From assembly GCA_002415785.1 (NCBI GenBank), contig DIAJ01000037.1, forward strand, positions 3,331-67,330: DNA of 64,000 nucleotides, written 5' to 3'. The translations under genes and the position numbers were made by a program. This DNA comes from Flavobacteriales bacterium UBA5081 (lineage in GTDB: Bacteria; Bacteroidota; Bacteroidia; Flavobacteriales_E; Vicingaceae). Numbering within the stretch: position 1 is the first letter of the stretch; each line of letters opens with the position of its first letter. Positions 16,780 through 25,864 of the stretch are shown here, in pieces. Under the pieces are notes generated by a model. That model ran no database searches. It was not told where the DNA came from and saw only the letters and a list, made by a program, of their open reading frames with translations.

Positions 16780-16787
16780 CAAATATA
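16780..16787 (-). promoter_or_regulatory. Bacteroidota -7 element of the ABC exporter operon
   Basis: Minus-strand TATATTTG, perfect TAnnTTTG. It likely drives ATPase, permease and the sigma-54-type regulator as one transcript, since the genes overlap or abut. Confidence 0.5.
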
Positions 16788-16959
16788 ATGGGAGGGAGGT
16801 AGAAAACAAGTCGCTAAATGAATTAAAGCAAAAGAAAAGGATGAATGGTAAAATAGAATGATTTATATCACTTTTTACTGTGTTTTATATTAGAAAATTG
16901 TTATTAATAACAAACTATTAAGATAAAGTCAAGGTTTCACTTGATTAAATTGAGTGTCA

Positions 16960-18441
16960 TTACTCTACCCATTCAAAAACCCCTAAATCAGGTTGACCGT
17001 CTGTTGTTCTGCTTTCGCCATTTAAATCTAATGGAACTTGATTGGCAAAATTGATGTTTCCGCCGTTTCTAGCAACGGATTGCTCAAAGAGTTCAAAATC
17101 TCCATTCGATGGATCGTTAAATATTTCCGATGAAGGATTTTTGATGATATTTTGAAACTCAGAATTGTTTGAGGTGTTGTAGGTCGTTTTTAGCAATGTA
17201 TTCTGCACATCGAATGTTATACTTCCATTGTTAATTACTTCTGTGTCGAATTCATTGTCTAAGTCACCATCGACTATAGAGTTGTATAATTGTACTTCAG
17301 GCACTCCAATTACTTGAGTTGCATTAGCAGTAACAAATGAATTTAACACAAAAAAAGAAGGAGTTTCCCTTTTGGCTGCATCAAAATAGTTGGCGAAAGT
17401 ACAATGAGTAAAGTTATAATCACCGGCACTTCTTAAAACTACATTGTGTTGTCCGCTATTGGTAATTAATAGGTTTTCTGCATCAATTGTAAAAATGGAA
17501 GACAAAAGACCGACTGAGGCTGAGTTATCGATAATAGTGTTCTTTATTTCTAAATACCTCGGAGTGTTGGGGTCGTAAGGTGGATTAGTGAAAGGTGAAA
17601 CTTCAGCTTGTATACCAATAAAAGCATTTTTAATTATGGCGTAGTTGATGCTGTTCTGAGCGCCTTCATTAATCCATATTCTGTCCCATTGCCCGGGGCG
17701 TTCACTGTATGGAAGTTCTAGTCGATCACCTTGAAAAATGACGGGTTCTTCTTTAGTGCCGTTAACAGTTAATTTACCTCCACTATACACCCATAATCCT
17801 GCACTATTGTGAAAATGAACTTTCGTTCCGGCTTGAATAGTTAATTCATCCAAGCTGTCGACCACCACATAGCCGTAAATCACTATAGGCAGGGAATCTG
17901 TCCACTGAACATTTACCGGTGGAATGTCATCCCCACAAGGACCGGTTAAACAAGTGTAATCAGGTAAATTATTGCTGAATGTAGTCGGAGTATAGTAGAT
18001 GGCATTTTGTCCCCAAGCTACTAGTTTAACCGTTTGTCGATTACTATTGGTGATGAACTCTACATAGTCTTCAATTACAAAAGGGTTTTGAAGATTATTT
18101 GGATCAACAGTAGCCTCTACAAATACCCAGATACTGTCTTTTGGTGGAATTTCTACATCTTGATGAGAATTGCCTGAACGCCCATCCACATTTATTCTAA
18201 AATTGGATTGTTGTCCTCCGGTTAGGCGAATACTGCTAATTTTAACTGTCTCACTGTATGGGTTGTGCACCATAAAGTACTTGGTGGATGTTCCAATGGT
18301 TGTAAAAACCGTATCAAACGTAATCGAATCAGTAGAAAAGTTAAGTTGAGCTGAACTTCCGTCAAATATTTCGTCCTCCTTTCTGCAAGAAGCTAAAAGA
18401 ATAAACAAAAGTGAAATAAATAAAAGTCTTTGGGTATTCAT
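16960..18441 (-). CDS. Lipoprotein with Ig-like and right-handed beta-helix regions
   Basis: 493 residues. The lipoprotein signal ends LLASC. Residues about 30-140 look like an Ig-like/ASPM-SPD2-type beta sandwich (FDTVFTTIGTSTKYFMVHNP). Residues about 200-480 have the repetitive short-strand pattern of a parallel beta helix (TIQAGTKVHFHNSAGLWVYSGGKLTVNGT). It ends DGQPDLGVFEWVE, a typical end for such proteins. It is probably on the outer-membrane surface; ligand unknown. The -7 element lies so close (18446-18453) that the transcript would be almost leaderless. Confidence 0.75.
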   Translation of the reverse strand: MNTQRLLFISLLFILLASCRKEDEIFDGSSAQLNFSTDSITFDTVFTTIGTSTKYFMVHNPYSETVKISSIRLTGGQQSNFRINVDGRSGNSHQDVEIPPKDSIWVFVEATVDPNNLQNPFVIEDYVEFITNSNRQTVKLVAWGQNAIYYTPTTFSNNLPDYTCLTGPCGDDIPPVNVQWTDSLPIVIYGYVVVDSLDELTIQAGTKVHFHNSAGLWVYSGGKLTVNGTKEEPVIFQGDRLELPYSERPGQWDRIWINEGAQNSINYAIIKNAFIGIQAEVSPFTNPPYDPNTPRYLEIKNTIIDNSASVGLLSSIFTIDAENLLITNSGQHNVVLRSAGDYNFTHCTFANYFDAAKRETPSFFVLNSFVTANATQVIGVPEVQLYNSIVDGDLDNEFDTEVINNGSITFDVQNTLLKTTYNTSNNSEFQNIIKNPSSEIFNDPSNGDFELFEQSVARNGGNINFANQVPLDLNGESRTTDGQPDLGVFEWVE

Positions 18442-18445
18442 GCGA

Positions 18446-18453
18446 CAAATATA
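18446..18453 (-). promoter_or_regulatory. -7 element of the beta-helix lipoprotein gene, near-leaderless
   Basis: Minus-strand TATATTTG ends 4 bases before the start codon at 18441. The predicted transcript would begin at or within a few bases of the ATG. Confidence 0.5.
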
Positions 18454-18493
18454 CAGTAAGAAAACTGTAAAATATTCAACTTATTGCTCAGCT

Positions 18494-19090
18494 TTAGCAC
18501 CAGCTTTTCAGCAAATCTAAAAACTCTTTCTGAATACTTTGATTTTTGTCCCTGGCGTACCAAAGCTGAATTTCTGTAATGATCTCTTCTTTTTTTAGCT
18601 CAGGAGTCTGGCTGAGTACTTTCATTCGCTCTTGTGCTTCCTGAGGTCGAGGGCCCCAACTGCCTATTAACTCATTTGTTTCTTTGTTTAATGCAATAAG
18701 CTTCGGAATAGAACGTCCACCATTTGTTAAAAAGGCATCCATAAGTTCGAGATTTTCATCACGGTAAAGAAACCCTAATTCGATGTTTTCAGAGTTATCT
18801 GCCAATAAGTTGATATAAGGAATATTTTGTGCAGCATCACCACACCAAGCTTCAGTTAGAACTAACCATACCATTGGAGTTTTACACTCTTTTAAAACAG
18901 AATGAATTTCTTCATTTAAAACATTTGTTTTGTTAAGCCGATTCATTCTACGCAAGTTCAATTTAGTGTACTCCGACAATTCAATACTTTGGTTTTCACC
19001 GGAAGTTTTATTGTTATTCACCAGCTCTTCTACCTGATTAATATATTCTTTATATGAAATGCTTTTTTCAATGTATTTTTGATAATCCAT
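18494..19090 (-). CDS. Thioredoxin-like protein with single active-site cysteine
   Basis: 198 residues, no signal peptide. An N-terminal helical part of about 70 residues precedes a thioredoxin fold; the active site reads EAWCGDAAQ, so the second cysteine of CxxC is replaced. GGRSIPKLIAL supplies the cis-proline loop. Such proteins (thioredoxin_9-type family of Firmicutes and Bacteroidota) are likely cytoplasmic and may act in bacillithiol- or monothiol-type exchange; this is inference. A C-terminal cysteine (KSWC) is the last residue. It is divergent from mnmD. Confidence 0.78.
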   Translation of the reverse strand: MDYQKYIEKSISYKEYINQVEELVNNNKTSGENQSIELSEYTKLNLRRMNRLNKTNVLNEEIHSVLKECKTPMVWLVLTEAWCGDAAQNIPYINLLADNSENIELGFLYRDENLELMDAFLTNGGRSIPKLIALNKETNELIGSWGPRPQEAQERMKVLSQTPELKKEEIITEIQLWYARDKNQSIQKEFLDLLKSWC

Positions 19091-19128
19091 TAGATTAATT
19101 TTTTAGAATTTTATAAAACACAATTGCC

Positions 19129-19160
19129 TACATTTGTAGGTTTTCGGACAATTTTGTCCG
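19129..19160 (+). promoter_or_regulatory. mnmD -7 element and leader hairpin
   Basis: TACATTTG at 19129-19136 matches TAnnTTTG. The leader then carries the perfect palindrome CGGACAATTTTGTCCG (19145-19160), which would fold at the 5' end of the transcript 19 bases before the ATG at 19180. It could stabilise the RNA or limit ribosome access. Confidence 0.45.
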
Positions 19161-19179
19161 TAAAATTACGCAAAGAAAT

Positions 19180-19845
19180 ATGCAGAAACAATTGGTTAAA
19201 ACAGGGGATGGATCTCACTCTTTTTACCTTCCTGAAATGGATGAGCACTATCATTCAAAACATGGGTCGATTGCTGAATCACAACATATTTTTATTCAAT
19301 CCGCTTTGCTCTATAAAGCCAAAGAGACTGAGCAACTAAAAGTTTTTGAAGTAGGCATGGGAACCGGTTTGAACGTTTACTTGACAGCTTTGACTGCTCA
19401 AAAAAATAAATTAAAGATAGAAATGCACAGCATAGAAGCTTATCCGATTAAGATAGAGGAAGCAAAAAAATTAAATTATGCCGAAATTTTAGAAGAATCA
19501 GCCTCAATTTTTTACCAAATTCATGAATCTAGTTGGGAAGAACTCCATAAAATCAACAATTATTTTCATCTTTTGAAGATTAATGACCAACTGGAAAATT
19601 TTAACTTAAAGGAAAGTTACGACCTAATTTATTTTGATGCTTTTGCTCCGGAAAAGCAAGAGGAGCTGTGGTCGCCTGAAATTTTTAAAAAACTATATAA
19701 GGCTTTAAATGCGAATGGTATATTAGTTACTTATTGTGTAAAAGGAATCATAAGGAGACGATTACAGGAAAATGGGTTTAAAATTGAAAAACTTAAAGGT
19801 CCTGTAGGAGGGAAGCGAGAAATGTTGAGGGCGATTAAGGTATAA
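19180..19845 (+). CDS. mnmD: tRNA 5-methylaminomethyl-2-thiouridine methyltransferase
   Basis: 221 residues. It matches the stand-alone methyltransferase domain of MnmC, which makes mnm5s2U at the wobble base of tRNA using S-adenosylmethionine. Motif I reads VFEVGMGTGLNVYLT (about residues 45-60), the family phrase DLIYFDAFAPEKQEELW follows, and it ends KGPVGGKREMLRA. No FAD oxidoreductase domain is attached, which is the usual state in Bacteroidota. It acts after MnmEG and MnmA; mnmA is at 50101 in this window. A terminator follows. Confidence 0.92.
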   Translation: MQKQLVKTGDGSHSFYLPEMDEHYHSKHGSIAESQHIFIQSALLYKAKETEQLKVFEVGMGTGLNVYLTALTAQKNKLKIEMHSIEAYPIKIEEAKKLNYAEILEESASIFYQIHESSWEELHKINNYFHLLKINDQLENFNLKESYDLIYFDAFAPEKQEELWSPEIFKKLYKALNANGILVTYCVKGIIRRRLQENGFKIEKLKGPVGGKREMLRAIKV

Positions 19846-19847
19846 AA

Positions 19848-19878
19848 AAATCCCCTGATTTATTTAATCAGAGGATTT
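19848..19878 (+). terminator. Terminator between mnmD and yceI
   Basis: Stem AAATCCCCTGATT / AATCAGAGGATTT with one mismatch and a 5-base loop, followed by TTGCTTTATT. It lies between two convergent genes and may serve both. Confidence 0.7.
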
Positions 19879-19901
19879 TGCTTTATTAACCAAATAAAAA
19901 A

Positions 19902-20498
19902 TTAGCCTTTAACTGCGCCAACTTTAAACTTTACTGTAAAGTCATCGTAAATCATGTTGTCACCCAAATTGTCAAAAAACTGACCTGAACCATAGCGAAT
20001 ATCAAATTTTGTTCTGTCAATTTCAATTTCACCAACAGTAACTACTTTATCGTCTTTTACAATAATAGTCGCAGGAATTTCTACTGCTTCAGTTTTTCCT
20101 TTTATGGTTAAGTCAGCATAAATGGTGTGTTTGTTGCCTTTAATTTTTTCTACTTTATTAATTTTTAAAGTAGCTGTAGGATGATTTTTCACACCGAAAA
20201 AGTCATCAGACATTAAGTGACCTTTTAATTTTCCATTTGTTTCCGGATCTTCAATGTCTTGAACTTTTATTGTGTTCATGTCCATTACTAAGGTTCCCGA
20301 AAGAATTTGCTCACCTTCCATTTCAACGGTACCTTCTTTAATTTTTACAACTCCAAAATGCTCTCCGGTAACTTTCTTACCCACCCATTCTACATTACTG
20401 CTTTCTTTGTTTACTTTGTAAGTTTCGCCTTTTGGGCCTCCTGCTAATACTACGGCACTAATCATAAGGGCAGTAGCGGTGCTAAATAGTTTTCTCAT
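19902..20498 (-). CDS. YceI-family periplasmic lipid-binding protein
   Basis: 198 residues. Signal peptide (residues 1-19) then a YceI lipocalin-like barrel: SSNVEWVGKKVTGEHFG, GTLVMDMNTIKVQD, LKGHLMSDDFFGVKNHPTATL and FDIRYGSGQFFDNLGDNMI. Family members bind isoprenoid-type lipids in the periplasm. Promoter element and a 12-base palindrome lie upstream (20524-20542). Confidence 0.92.
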   Translation of the reverse strand: MRKLFSTATALMISAVVLAGGPKGETYKVNKESSNVEWVGKKVTGEHFGVVKIKEGTVEMEGEQILSGTLVMDMNTIKVQDIEDPETNGKLKGHLMSDDFFGVKNHPTATLKINKVEKIKGNKHTIYADLTIKGKTEAVEIPATIIVKDDKVVTVGEIEIDRTKFDIRYGSGQFFDNLGDNMIYDDFTVKFKVGAVKG

Positions 20499-20523
20499 TG
20501 TTTTAAGTTTTTAAATTATGGTG

Positions 20524-20542
20524 CAAATATATGTATATACAT
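20524..20542 (-). promoter_or_regulatory. yceI -7 element with adjoining palindromic operator
   Basis: Minus-strand TATATTTG (20524-20531) is followed upstream by the perfect palindrome ATGTATATACAT (20531-20542), placed between the -7 and the -33 region. A dimeric repressor of the MarR or PadR kind bound there would block transcription. The regulator is not identified. Confidence 0.45.
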
Positions 20543-20624
20543 CTAATGTTTGAACATCTATTTTTAAAAATGACAATAATTAACATTTTTTTAAAATTAA
20601 AGCAAATAATTTTATGAGTTGAAA

Positions 20625-21716
20625 ATGGAAGGAAATAGAGAAATAAAAGAGTTTAGAAAGATAATCCACATTGACATGGATGCCTTTTTTGCCTCTGTTG
20701 AGCAGTTAGACAATCCCGAGCTAAAAGGAAAAGCAATAGCAGTTGGTGGTTCAAAAGAAAGGGGAGTAGTAGCTGCTGCGAGCTACGAAGCCAGAAAGTA
20801 CGGAGTACACTCTGCCATGCCTTCAAAAATTGCCAAAGCAAAATGTCCACATTTAATATTTGTAAAAGGTCGACATGATCGTTACAAAGAAGTTTCTAAT
20901 CAAATTATGGAAATATTTAAGGCATACACCGACCTCATTGAACCCCTTTCGCTCGATGAAGCTTACTTAGATGTTACCTACAACAAAAAAAATATTCGCT
21001 CAGCTATAAAAATAGCACAACTAATTAGAAAAGATATATTAGAAAAAACTCGATTAACAGCCTCTGCTGGAGTTTCATTCAATAAGTTTTTAGCGAAAAC
21101 CGCATCAGATTTAGATAAACCGGATGGCTTAAGTGTGATTTTACCCGATGAAGCGATTGACTTTATGAAAGAGTTAAAAATTGAAAAGTTTCATGGAGTC
21201 GGCAAAGCTACAGCAAAGCGAATGCACGAAAATGGAATTTTTAAAGGTGAAGACTTAATGAAGTTGAGCCGAAAGGAATTGATTCAAAAATTTGGTAAAG
21301 CAGGAAAGCATTATCACAACATTATTACTGCCAATGACCAAAGGGCTGTAGTAAACAACCGTATTCGAAAATCAATTGGAGCTGAGCGAACCTTTAGTGA
21401 AGATATTCATCAAGCTGAAGAATATTTTGAAAAGTTGAGATTGGTTCACCAAAAGTTGATGCAACGAATTGAAAGAGTAGGAAGAAAGGGGAGAACACTA
21501 ACACTGAAAATAAAGTATCATGATTTTGAAGTTCGCAGTCGTTCCAGAACACTTGATTTTTATACAAAAGATGAGCAATTGATTTGGGAGCTTGCTGTCG
21601 ACTTGCTTCAAAATCCGGCTTGGCCCGAAAAAAGTGTCAGGCTACTTGGCTTAAGTTTAAGTCAATTGGATATAAAAGAAAAGCCTAAAAACGGGCAATT
21701 AACCTTAGATTTTTAA
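20625..21716 (+). CDS. dinB: DNA polymerase IV
   Basis: About 363 residues. Y-family translesion polymerase. Catalytic motifs are HIDMDAFFASVEQLDNPELKG and LSLDEAYLDVT; the thumb HhH motif is FHGVGKATAKRMHENGIF; the little finger domain follows (RSIGAERTF). It ends NGQLTLDF, which resembles the QLxLxF beta-clamp-binding peptide. The ATG at 20625 is preferred over a TTG 6 bases earlier. Convergent with uvrB, with only 2 bases between the stop codons. Confidence 0.95.
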   Translation: MEGNREIKEFRKIIHIDMDAFFASVEQLDNPELKGKAIAVGGSKERGVVAAASYEARKYGVHSAMPSKIAKAKCPHLIFVKGRHDRYKEVSNQIMEIFKAYTDLIEPLSLDEAYLDVTYNKKNIRSAIKIAQLIRKDILEKTRLTASAGVSFNKFLAKTASDLDKPDGLSVILPDEAIDFMKELKIEKFHGVGKATAKRMHENGIFKGEDLMKLSRKELIQKFGKAGKHYHNIITANDQRAVVNNRIRKSIGAERTFSEDIHQAEEYFEKLRLVHQKLMQRIERVGRKGRTLTLKIKYHDFEVRSRSRTLDFYTKDEQLIWELAVDLLQNPAWPEKSVRLLGLSLSQLDIKEKPKNGQLTLDF

Positions 21717-21718
21717 AT

Positions 21719-23716
21719 TTATTTCTCTTTCAAAATCTTCTTCAACTCAAACAACTCATCGCGCAGTCTTGCAGCTTCCATAAAGTCCAACTCCTTAGCA
21801 GCTTTTTCCATTGCTTTTTGTGTTTTCTGAATATTTTTTTCCAGTTTTTCTTTGTTCATATACTTCACTACAGGGTCTGCTGCAATTGAAGTGGAAGCGT
21901 CAAATTCAGTATAAGCCTTAGTACTTTGTTTAATCATGTGTGATTTACGCTTGTTCAAGGCAGTTGGAGTAATTCCATGAGCTTGGTTGTAGGCGATTTG
22001 CTTTTCCCTTCTTCGCTCTGTTTCATCAATCGTTTTTTGCATAGAACCCGTAACTGTATCAGCGTAAAAAATTACTTTGCCATTTACGTTTCTAGCAGCT
22101 CTTCCGGCAGTTTGTGTCAATGAGCGAACCGAGCGTAAAAAACCCTCTTTATCAGCATCCATAATGGCTACAAGTGAAACTTCAGGTAAATCAAGACCTT
22201 CTCTCAATAAGTTTACACCAATTAGTACATCAAATTCTCCATTTCGCAAATCATTCAATATCTCAACTCGCTCTAGGGTATCAACATCTGAGTGGATGTA
22301 CCTGCTTTTTATTCCATTTTGAGTAAAGTATTTGGTCAGCTCTTCAGCCATTCTCTTTGTGAGAGTTGTTACTAAAATACGCTCACCTTTTTCAGCTCTT
22401 ATTGCAATTTCTTCCATTAAATCATCCACTTGGTTTTGAGTAGGACGAATTTCAATAATAGGATCGAGCAGTCCTGTTGGTCGAATCACTTGTTCTACAA
22501 TTACGCCTTCAGATTCTCTGATTTCATAATCGGCCGGTGTGGCACTTACATAAATGGCTTGATTTCTTAAACGCTCCCATTCCTCAAACTTCAATGGACG
22601 ATTGTCAAGTGCAGCAGGTAATCTAAAACCGTATTCAACTAAATTCGTTTTTCTAGAACGGTCGCCACCGTACATAGCATTGATTTGTGGCACTGTAACA
22701 TGGCTTTCGTCCACCACCAGTAAATAGTCATCAGGAAAGTAATCCATCAAACAGAAAGGGCGTGTACCCGGAAGTCGAGCGTCAAAGTAGCGTGAATAAT
22801 TTTCAATTCCTGAGCAATAGCCCAGCTCTTTCATCATTTCTAAATCGTGCAAGGTGCGCTCTTCAATTCTTTTTTCTTCTAATGGTTTTCCTATTTCATT
22901 AAAGTATTCAACCTGCTTCACCATATCTTGTTGAATCTCCCAAATTGCATCATTCATTCTGTCTTGAGTAGTAACAAAAAGATTGGCAGGGTAAATATCA
23001 AGTTGCTCAAAGTGTTCAACTGTACTTCCGTTCGCGGGGTCAAATGAGCGGATATCTTCAATCTCGTCGCCGAAAAAACTTATACGGTAGGCTATATCTG
23101 CATAAGCCGGATAAATATCTACTGTGTCACCTTTTACTCTAAATGTACCTCTTTCAAATTCTAAAGTAGCTCTAGAATACAAAGCCAAAACAAATTGGTG
23201 TAAAAGTTTATTTCTACTAATGAGTTGTCCTAAATGGATTCTGGTAACATTTTCTTTAAAATCAGAAGGATTAGAAATACCGTAAATACAAGAAACGGAT
23301 GAAACAACAATTACATCTCGTCTTCCTGAAAGTAGGGAAGAGGTAGCGCTTAATCGCAGCTTTTCAATCTCGTCATTAATAGATAAATCTTTTTCAATGT
23401 ATGTGTCTGAGCCGGGAATATAGGCTTCAGGTTGATAGTAATCGTAATAAGAAACAAAGTACTCTACTGCATTATTGGGGAAAAATTGCTTGAATTCTCC
23501 GTAAAGCTGAGCAGCTAGTGTTTTGTTGTGGCTAAGTACTAGTGTAGGTCTTCCGGTCTGCTGAATTACATTGGCAATGGTAAAAGTTTTACCCGAGCCG
23601 GTAACTCCCAAAAGTGTTTGAGCGTGTTCTCCATTATTAACTCCTTCAGTTAGTTGACGTATAGCTTCGGGTTGATCTCCCGTGGGTTGATATTCTGAAG
23701 TGAGTTGGAATTCCAT
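21719..23716 (-). CDS. uvrB: Excinuclease ABC subunit B
   Basis: 665 residues, full length. Damage-verifying helicase of nucleotide excision repair. Walker A GVTGSGKTFTIANV; the beta-hairpin SYYDYYQPEAYIPGSDTYIEKD inserts between DNA strands; DESHVTVPQ is the DEAD-type motif; TAGRAARNVNGKVIFYAD is motif VI; the C-terminal UVR domain (KELDFMEAARLRDELF) binds UvrC. A TAAATTTG element ends 6 bases before the ATG, so the mRNA is probably nearly leaderless. Confidence 0.98.
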   Translation of the reverse strand: MEFQLTSEYQPTGDQPEAIRQLTEGVNNGEHAQTLLGVTGSGKTFTIANVIQQTGRPTLVLSHNKTLAAQLYGEFKQFFPNNAVEYFVSYYDYYQPEAYIPGSDTYIEKDLSINDEIEKLRLSATSSLLSGRRDVIVVSSVSCIYGISNPSDFKENVTRIHLGQLISRNKLLHQFVLALYSRATLEFERGTFRVKGDTVDIYPAYADIAYRISFFGDEIEDIRSFDPANGSTVEHFEQLDIYPANLFVTTQDRMNDAIWEIQQDMVKQVEYFNEIGKPLEEKRIEERTLHDLEMMKELGYCSGIENYSRYFDARLPGTRPFCLMDYFPDDYLLVVDESHVTVPQINAMYGGDRSRKTNLVEYGFRLPAALDNRPLKFEEWERLRNQAIYVSATPADYEIRESEGVIVEQVIRPTGLLDPIIEIRPTQNQVDDLMEEIAIRAEKGERILVTTLTKRMAEELTKYFTQNGIKSRYIHSDVDTLERVEILNDLRNGEFDVLIGVNLLREGLDLPEVSLVAIMDADKEGFLRSVRSLTQTAGRAARNVNGKVIFYADTVTGSMQKTIDETERRREKQIAYNQAHGITPTALNKRKSHMIKQSTKAYTEFDASTSIAADPVVKYMNKEKLEKNIQKTQKAMEKAAKELDFMEAARLRDELFELKKILKEK

Positions 23717-23721
23717 GCTGC

Positions 23722-23729
23722 AAATTTAA
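23722..23729 (-). promoter_or_regulatory. uvrB -7 element, near-leaderless
   Basis: Minus-strand TAAATTTG matches TAnnTTTG and ends 6 bases before the start codon. No LexA-like box was recognised by eye. Confidence 0.5.
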
Positions 23730-23738
23730 TAAACAAAA

Positions 23739-23760
23739 GCCCCGAATTTCTTCGAGGCTC
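23739..23760 (-). terminator. Terminator of the proline operon
   Basis: On the minus strand AGCCTCGAA-GAAA-TTCGGGGCT folds with one mismatch and is followed by TTTTGTTTATT. It lies 50 bases after proA and just before uvrB. Confidence 0.7.
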
Positions 23761-23809
23761 TCTGCTTTACTAACTAATAGAATTTCACGTTTTCACATGA
23801 AAAAGGGAT

Positions 23810-25009
23810 TTATTTTCGTATTTGTCCTGTTCCCAGAACGTGGTATTTATTTGTTACTAACTGCTTCAAGCCTAGTGGCCCTCTGTGGTGCAATTTGTCG
23901 GTACTAATAGCCAATTCTGCACCTACGCCCATTTGACCGCCATCGGTAAAACGTGTGGATGCATTATGATAAACAGCAGCACTGTCAATTTGTTCCATAA
24001 AAGTCAAAGCTTTTTCTTCATCTTCTGTTAAAATAATGTTTGAATGACCACCTGAATATTTGTTAATCATATCAATGGCATTTTCTAAACCTTTAACCGT
24101 ACCTATTGCAGCCTTTCTTGCTAAAAACTCTTCGTACCAAACATCGTCGTTTTCAACTTTCTTATCGCTGTCAATGTAATCCAATACTTTTTCTGTGCCA
24201 ATTACTTCAACATCTTTTTCCTTTAATGCACCCTCAATGGTGAGTAAAGTATCTTTGAAATTCGGGTGATCTTCATCCACTAAAATTTTATCTAAAGCAT
24301 TACAGCCTGAAATTTTATTGGTTTTTGCATTTACAATTACCGGAATTACTTTTTCCGGGTCAGCATCAGGAGAAACATAAGCAAAATTATTTCCTCTACC
24401 GCTTACTAAAACAGCACACTTCGCATGTTCTTTTACAAAATTGATTAATTTTTCACCACCTCTTGGCACGATTAAGTCCAAAGGTTGATCGGGATTTCTT
24501 AAAAACTCCTGTGTTTTTTCACGATTCATTTTCATGTATTGAATCCAATCCGCTTCTAGATTATTATCAGCAAGTGCTTTGTGCCAACATTTCACCAACT
24601 CTTCGTTACTGTTATGGGCTTCTCTACCACCTTTTAAAAGGATTTTATTGTTGGCTTTAAATGCTAAAACAGCTGCTTCAATCGTAACATCCGGTCGCGA
24701 TTCATAGATAATCATAATGGTTCCGAATGGTGCGGTCTTATTGGTGATTTTTAAACCGTTCTCCAGAGTATCATCACTAATGGTTTTACCCACAGGATCA
24801 TCTTGTTCCTTTACCTCACGAACCGCACGAATCATATCGTCTACTTTTTTGTTATCGACAATTAAACGCTCGTATAAAGCTTGATCATCACTACTAAAAG
24901 CCTCTAAGTCTTTTTTATTGGCAGCAATAATTGCCTCCCGATCATTGTCGAGGTAATTGATCATTGATTGTAAAACGGAGTTTTTAGTCTTTGTGTCTAA
25001 TAACTTCAT
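23810..25009 (-). CDS. proA: Gamma-glutamyl phosphate reductase
   Basis: 399 residues. Second step of proline synthesis: NADPH-dependent reduction of gamma-glutamyl phosphate to glutamate semialdehyde. An aldehyde dehydrogenase fold with the family phrases GTIMIIYESRPDVT, ILLKGGREAHNSN and LIVPRGGEKLI; the catalytic cysteine is in KISGCNALDKIL; the C terminus has HHRGPLGLKQL. Last gene of the proC-proB-proA operon. Confidence 0.96.
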   Translation of the reverse strand: MKLLDTKTKNSVLQSMINYLDNDREAIIAANKKDLEAFSSDDQALYERLIVDNKKVDDMIRAVREVKEQDDPVGKTISDDTLENGLKITNKTAPFGTIMIIYESRPDVTIEAAVLAFKANNKILLKGGREAHNSNEELVKCWHKALADNNLEADWIQYMKMNREKTQEFLRNPDQPLDLIVPRGGEKLINFVKEHAKCAVLVSGRGNNFAYVSPDADPEKVIPVIVNAKTNKISGCNALDKILVDEDHPNFKDTLLTIEGALKEKDVEVIGTEKVLDYIDSDKKVENDDVWYEEFLARKAAIGTVKGLENAIDMINKYSGGHSNIILTEDEEKALTFMEQIDSAAVYHNASTRFTDGGQMGVGAELAISTDKLHHRGPLGLKQLVTNKYHVLGTGQIRK

Positions 25010-25043
25010 GTAATTATTTCCTTTTTATTTTTAAATTATACTT

Positions 25044-25838
25044 TTATTCGTCGTGGTAGATTCTTGTTCCAACATTTTTGCCATGAACAATATCAATGAT
25101 GTTATCATCGATTTTACCATTCGCTATATAAGTAGGTATATTCTTGGCAGCCGTTGCTTTGGCCACTTTTAATTTAGAGTCCATTCCACCTCTGCCTTCA
25201 CCTTCTTTCTTATCTGAACTTTGTATATATTTTTCTACATCTTGGTCTGTACTTACACTTTTAATGACAGAACTATCATCGTCATCCGGATGACCATCGT
25301 AAAGACCATCTGTATCGGTTAGTAAAATGAGCATATCCGCATGAATTAATTCTGCCACCAAACTTGCTAATTCATCATTGTCGGTAAACATCGACATGGA
25401 AAGAGAAACGGCATCATCTTCATTGGCAATGGGTACAATTCCTTGGCTCAATAAACCTTCGTAACAATTAATCATATTGTCGCGGTGTTTTCCCTCATCA
25501 AAATCTCTTTTCGTGGCTAACACCTGTGCACATCTCATTCCATAATCATGGAAAATGCTGTAGTAGTGCCTCATCATTCTCGGCTGACCAACAGCAGAGT
25601 ATACTTGGCGTCGAGTAGTTGGGTCTTCAATGGTATTTTCATCCAACACCTCTTTACCCGCAATTACAGAACCTGAAGAAATTAAAACTGTAATAATATC
25701 TTCTTCGTAAAGTCGTGCAATTTGGTCGACGAGTTTTTTTAATATAGGCCCAACGATTCGGTTGTCGCGATTAACCATTACGTTAGTGCCTACTTTTATG
25801 ACAATTCGTTTTTTGTATTGTTTTCTATCGAAATTCAT
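25044..25838 (-). CDS. proB: Glutamate 5-kinase without PUA domain
   Basis: 264 residues. First step of proline synthesis, phosphorylating glutamate. The amino acid kinase fold is complete (RIVIKVGTNVM, ISSGSVIAGKEVL, NEDDAVS, LLTDTDGLYDG, GRGGMDSKLKVAKAT). The C-terminal PUA domain found in the roughly 367-residue E. coli form is absent, which may alter proline feedback inhibition. It is 34 bases upstream of proA. Confidence 0.95.
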   Translation of the reverse strand: MNFDRKQYKKRIVIKVGTNVMVNRDNRIVGPILKKLVDQIARLYEEDIITVLISSGSVIAGKEVLDENTIEDPTTRRQVYSAVGQPRMMRHYYSIFHDYGMRCAQVLATKRDFDEGKHRDNMINCYEGLLSQGIVPIANEDDAVSLSMSMFTDNDELASLVAELIHADMLILLTDTDGLYDGHPDDDDSSVIKSVSTDQDVEKYIQSSDKKEGEGRGGMDSKLKVAKATAAKNIPTYIANGKIDDNIIDIVHGKNVGTRIYHDE

Positions 25839-25864
25839 TGGTATTGATTCTGATTAAAATTCAA

